DNA from: an uncultured Sutterella sp.
Lineage (GTDB): Bacteria; Pseudomonadota; Gammaproteobacteria; Burkholderiales; Burkholderiaceae_F
Direction of reading: 5' to 3'
DNA: 6,165 nt
Assembly: GCA_905206365.1 (NCBI GenBank)
Contig: CAJLHF010000075.1
Span: forward strand, 1 to 6,165
The translations under genes and the position numbers were made by a program. Under the pieces are notes generated by a model. That model was not told the DNA's origin, ran no database searches, and saw only the letters and a list, made by a program, of their open reading frames with translations. Position 1 is the stretch's first letter. The number at the start of each line of letters is the position of its first letter. Below, in pieces: positions 5,197 to 6,165 of this stretch.

Positions 5197-5939
5197 AACT
5201 CGTTCTTCGCTTCGGGGCCGCGGCGCTCCTTCTCTTTCTGCTTTGGTTGGCGGGAAGTCGCGCGTTGGGGCCGGAACTCCTCCCCGACCCCGTCACGACG
5301 ACCCTTGCCTTCGGGACGGCGCTCTCCGACCCCGACTTTCTGCACCATGCGGCGCTTTCGCTCGGACGCCTTGCGGGCGGTCTCGGGGCGGCGGTGCTCG
5401 TTTCCTTCCCTCTGGGTCTTCTTATGGGCCATGTTCGAGCGCTCGACTGGATCGCGGCGCCCGTGACGTTTCTCACGTACCCCATTCCGAAGATTGTGCT
5501 GCTGCCGGTCTTCTTTACCCTCGTGGGGCTCGGGGACGCCTCGCGTCTCCTTTTGATCGGGCTCACGACCGGGTATCAGATCCTCGTGATCGTGCGCGAA
5601 GGAGCGTTGGCGCTCGACCCCGCGCTTGAAAAGGCCTTCCGCTCAATGGGCGGGAACACCCGACAGCTCGTGCGGCACGTGTGGCTCCCGGCGGCCTTGC
5701 CGTCTCTTTTCACGTCTTTGAAAGTTGCGTCGGGCACCGCCATGGCCGTTCTCTTTTTGGCGGAAAGCTTCGCGACCGACGCTGGCCTCGGCTGGCTCAT
5801 CATGGACGCCTGGGGGATGGGAGACGTCCTGCGGATGTTCGTCGGAATCCTCGGGATGAGCCTTCTCGGCGTCCTTCTTTACGGGGCGGTCGCCGCCTGC
5901 GAGCGCGTCGCCTGCCGGTGGATGTTCGTGCGGCATTGA
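5190..5939 (+). CDS. ABC transporter permease, NitT/TauT type (SsuC/TauC-like)
   Basis: A 249-residue inner membrane permease of the BPD_transp_1 (MetI-like) fold. Expected helices lie at about 8-26, 63-84, 92-112, 116-137, 175-195 and 215-238. The EAA loop that docks the ATPase is EKAFRSMGGNTRQLVRHVWLP (147-167) with the conserved Gly154/155 and the closing LP. The segment after it (PSLFTSLKVASGTAMAVLFLAES) fits the family. Length is typical (about 250). It starts at ATG 5190, inside the last codons of the ATPase gene, with AAGGA (5176-5180) 9 nt upstream. As the only permease it would act as a homodimer. It is the last gene of the operon, followed by a strong terminator. Confidence 0.93.
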   Translation: MLKLVLRFGAAALLLFLLWLAGSRALGPELLPDPVTTTLAFGTALSDPDFLHHAALSLGRLAGGLGAAVLVSFPLGLLMGHVRALDWIAAPVTFLTYPIPKIVLLPVFFTLVGLGDASRLLLIGLTTGYQILVIVREGALALDPALEKAFRSMGGNTRQLVRHVWLPAALPSLFTSLKVASGTAMAVLFLAESFATDAGLGWLIMDAWGMGDVLRMFVGILGMSLLGVLLYGAVAACERVACRWMFVRH

Positions 5940-5968
5940 GAAGGAAGCGAATAGACCTCACACCCGAA

Positions 5969-5990
5969 TATTTTCCCGATCGGGATAAAA
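5969..5990. repeat. palindrome CCCGATCGGG in A/T-rich flanks
   Basis: CCCGATCGGG (5975-5984) is a perfect 10-bp palindrome, and the symmetry extends imperfectly into TTTT and TAAAA on either side. It lies 35 nt after the permease stop and immediately before the terminator. It could be an operator-like site for a gene read leftward, or a minor pre-terminator hairpin with a GATC loop. Function unknown. Confidence 0.3.
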
Positions 5991-6029
5991 AAACCTCGGC
6001 AACCTTAACGGTGCCGAGGTTTTTCTTTT
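5987..6029. terminator. strong bidirectional rho-independent terminator
   Basis: AAAAACCTCGGCA (5989-6001) pairs perfectly with TGCCGAGGTTTTT (6012-6024). Two further C-G pairs lie inside after a bulged A, around a TTAAC loop. A seven-A run precedes the stem and TTTTTCTTTT follows it, so it can stop transcription from both sides. It closes the ABC operon and shields it from whatever lies to the right. Confidence 0.93.
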
Positions 6030-6165
6030 ACGGCTTCAAGGCGGTTGCTCCGAAGAGACCCATGCGGTTACGTTTGAGACCGAGCTTCCGGAGCAACTCC
6101 CGATGCCTACTTACCCGATGTGCCGTAAAGCCCCGCCGTTCACGGCGGGGATATAAGGCACCCGC
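6030..6165 (+). mobile_element. possible terminal end of an IS200/IS605-type element (structured, no transposase in view)
   Basis: Two nested structures follow the terminator. GTTGCTCCGAAG (6044-6055) pairs with CTTC-CGGAGCAAC (6085-6097) as a 12-bp stem with one bulged C. Then comes a 40-nt imperfect palindrome (6121-6160) whose core is CCCCGCCG-TTCA-CGGCGGGG (6131-6150), with outer TGCC/GGCA. Subterminal GC-rich hairpins of this kind, following AAAG, are typical of the right ends of IS200/IS605 elements and of the 3' part of TnpB omega RNAs. The plus frame 6031-6156 is open, and its reading TELPEQLPMPTYPMCRKAPP ends at TAA just past the core hairpin, as TnpB tails often do. No TnpA or TnpB body is present, and the second end is outside the window. 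Alternatives are a REP-like palindrome or an unrelated terminator. Confidence 0.42.

Overview
The window is GC-rich (mostly G/C third codon positions). Its gene types are a FAD-dependent fumarate-reductase-like enzyme, a histidine kinase with an HExxQPL H-box, an AzlCD exporter and a NitT/TauT-type ABC importer. That mix fits a gut-type betaproteobacterium of the Sutterellaceae (Burkholderiales). The assignment is an inference from gene style; there is no rRNA or other marker. I see no tRNA, rRNA or CRISPR array.

Left part (1-1378). A possible partial gene runs off the left edge on the minus strand, followed by about 250 bases without a convincing gene that hold one perfect hairpin. Next is the C-terminal end of a FAD_binding_2 enzyme (minus, 334-~600). 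It meets, head to head, a histidine kinase transmitter (plus, ~600-1378) that has lost its sensor region. Both genes are cut at their 5' sides at the same place, so this is a rearrangement junction (deletion, inversion or assembly chimera) between two formerly separate loci.

Middle (1379-3243). On the minus strand lies azlC-azlD, a two-subunit branched-chain amino acid exporter, with the genes 15 nt apart and a 12-bp inverted repeat just past azlD. Upstream of azlC is a 57-codon ORF with a near-ideal Shine-Dalgarno (AAGGAGG, 6-nt spacing). Its TGA overlaps the azlC ATG as ATGA, while azlC has no ribosome binding site of its own; this looks like a translationally coupled leader. A non-coding divergent intergenic region of about 360 bp separates it from the next operon.

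Right part (3244-5939). A complete three-gene plus-strand ABC importer operon: periplasmic binding protein with signal peptide, ATPase with all nucleotide-binding motifs, and a single permease with an EAA loop. The substrate cannot be fixed from sequence (nitrate/sulfonate/taurine/HMP-like family). Between the first two genes an 11-bp hairpin and a competing 9-bp pairing give an attenuator-like arrangement. ATPase and permease overlap by 7 nt. A strong bidirectional terminator (5987-6029) closes the operon.

Right edge (6030-6165). A stretch with a 12-bp bulged stem and a GC-rich 40-nt imperfect palindrome resembles the terminal end of an IS200/IS605-type element or its omega-RNA-like region, without a transposase gene in view.
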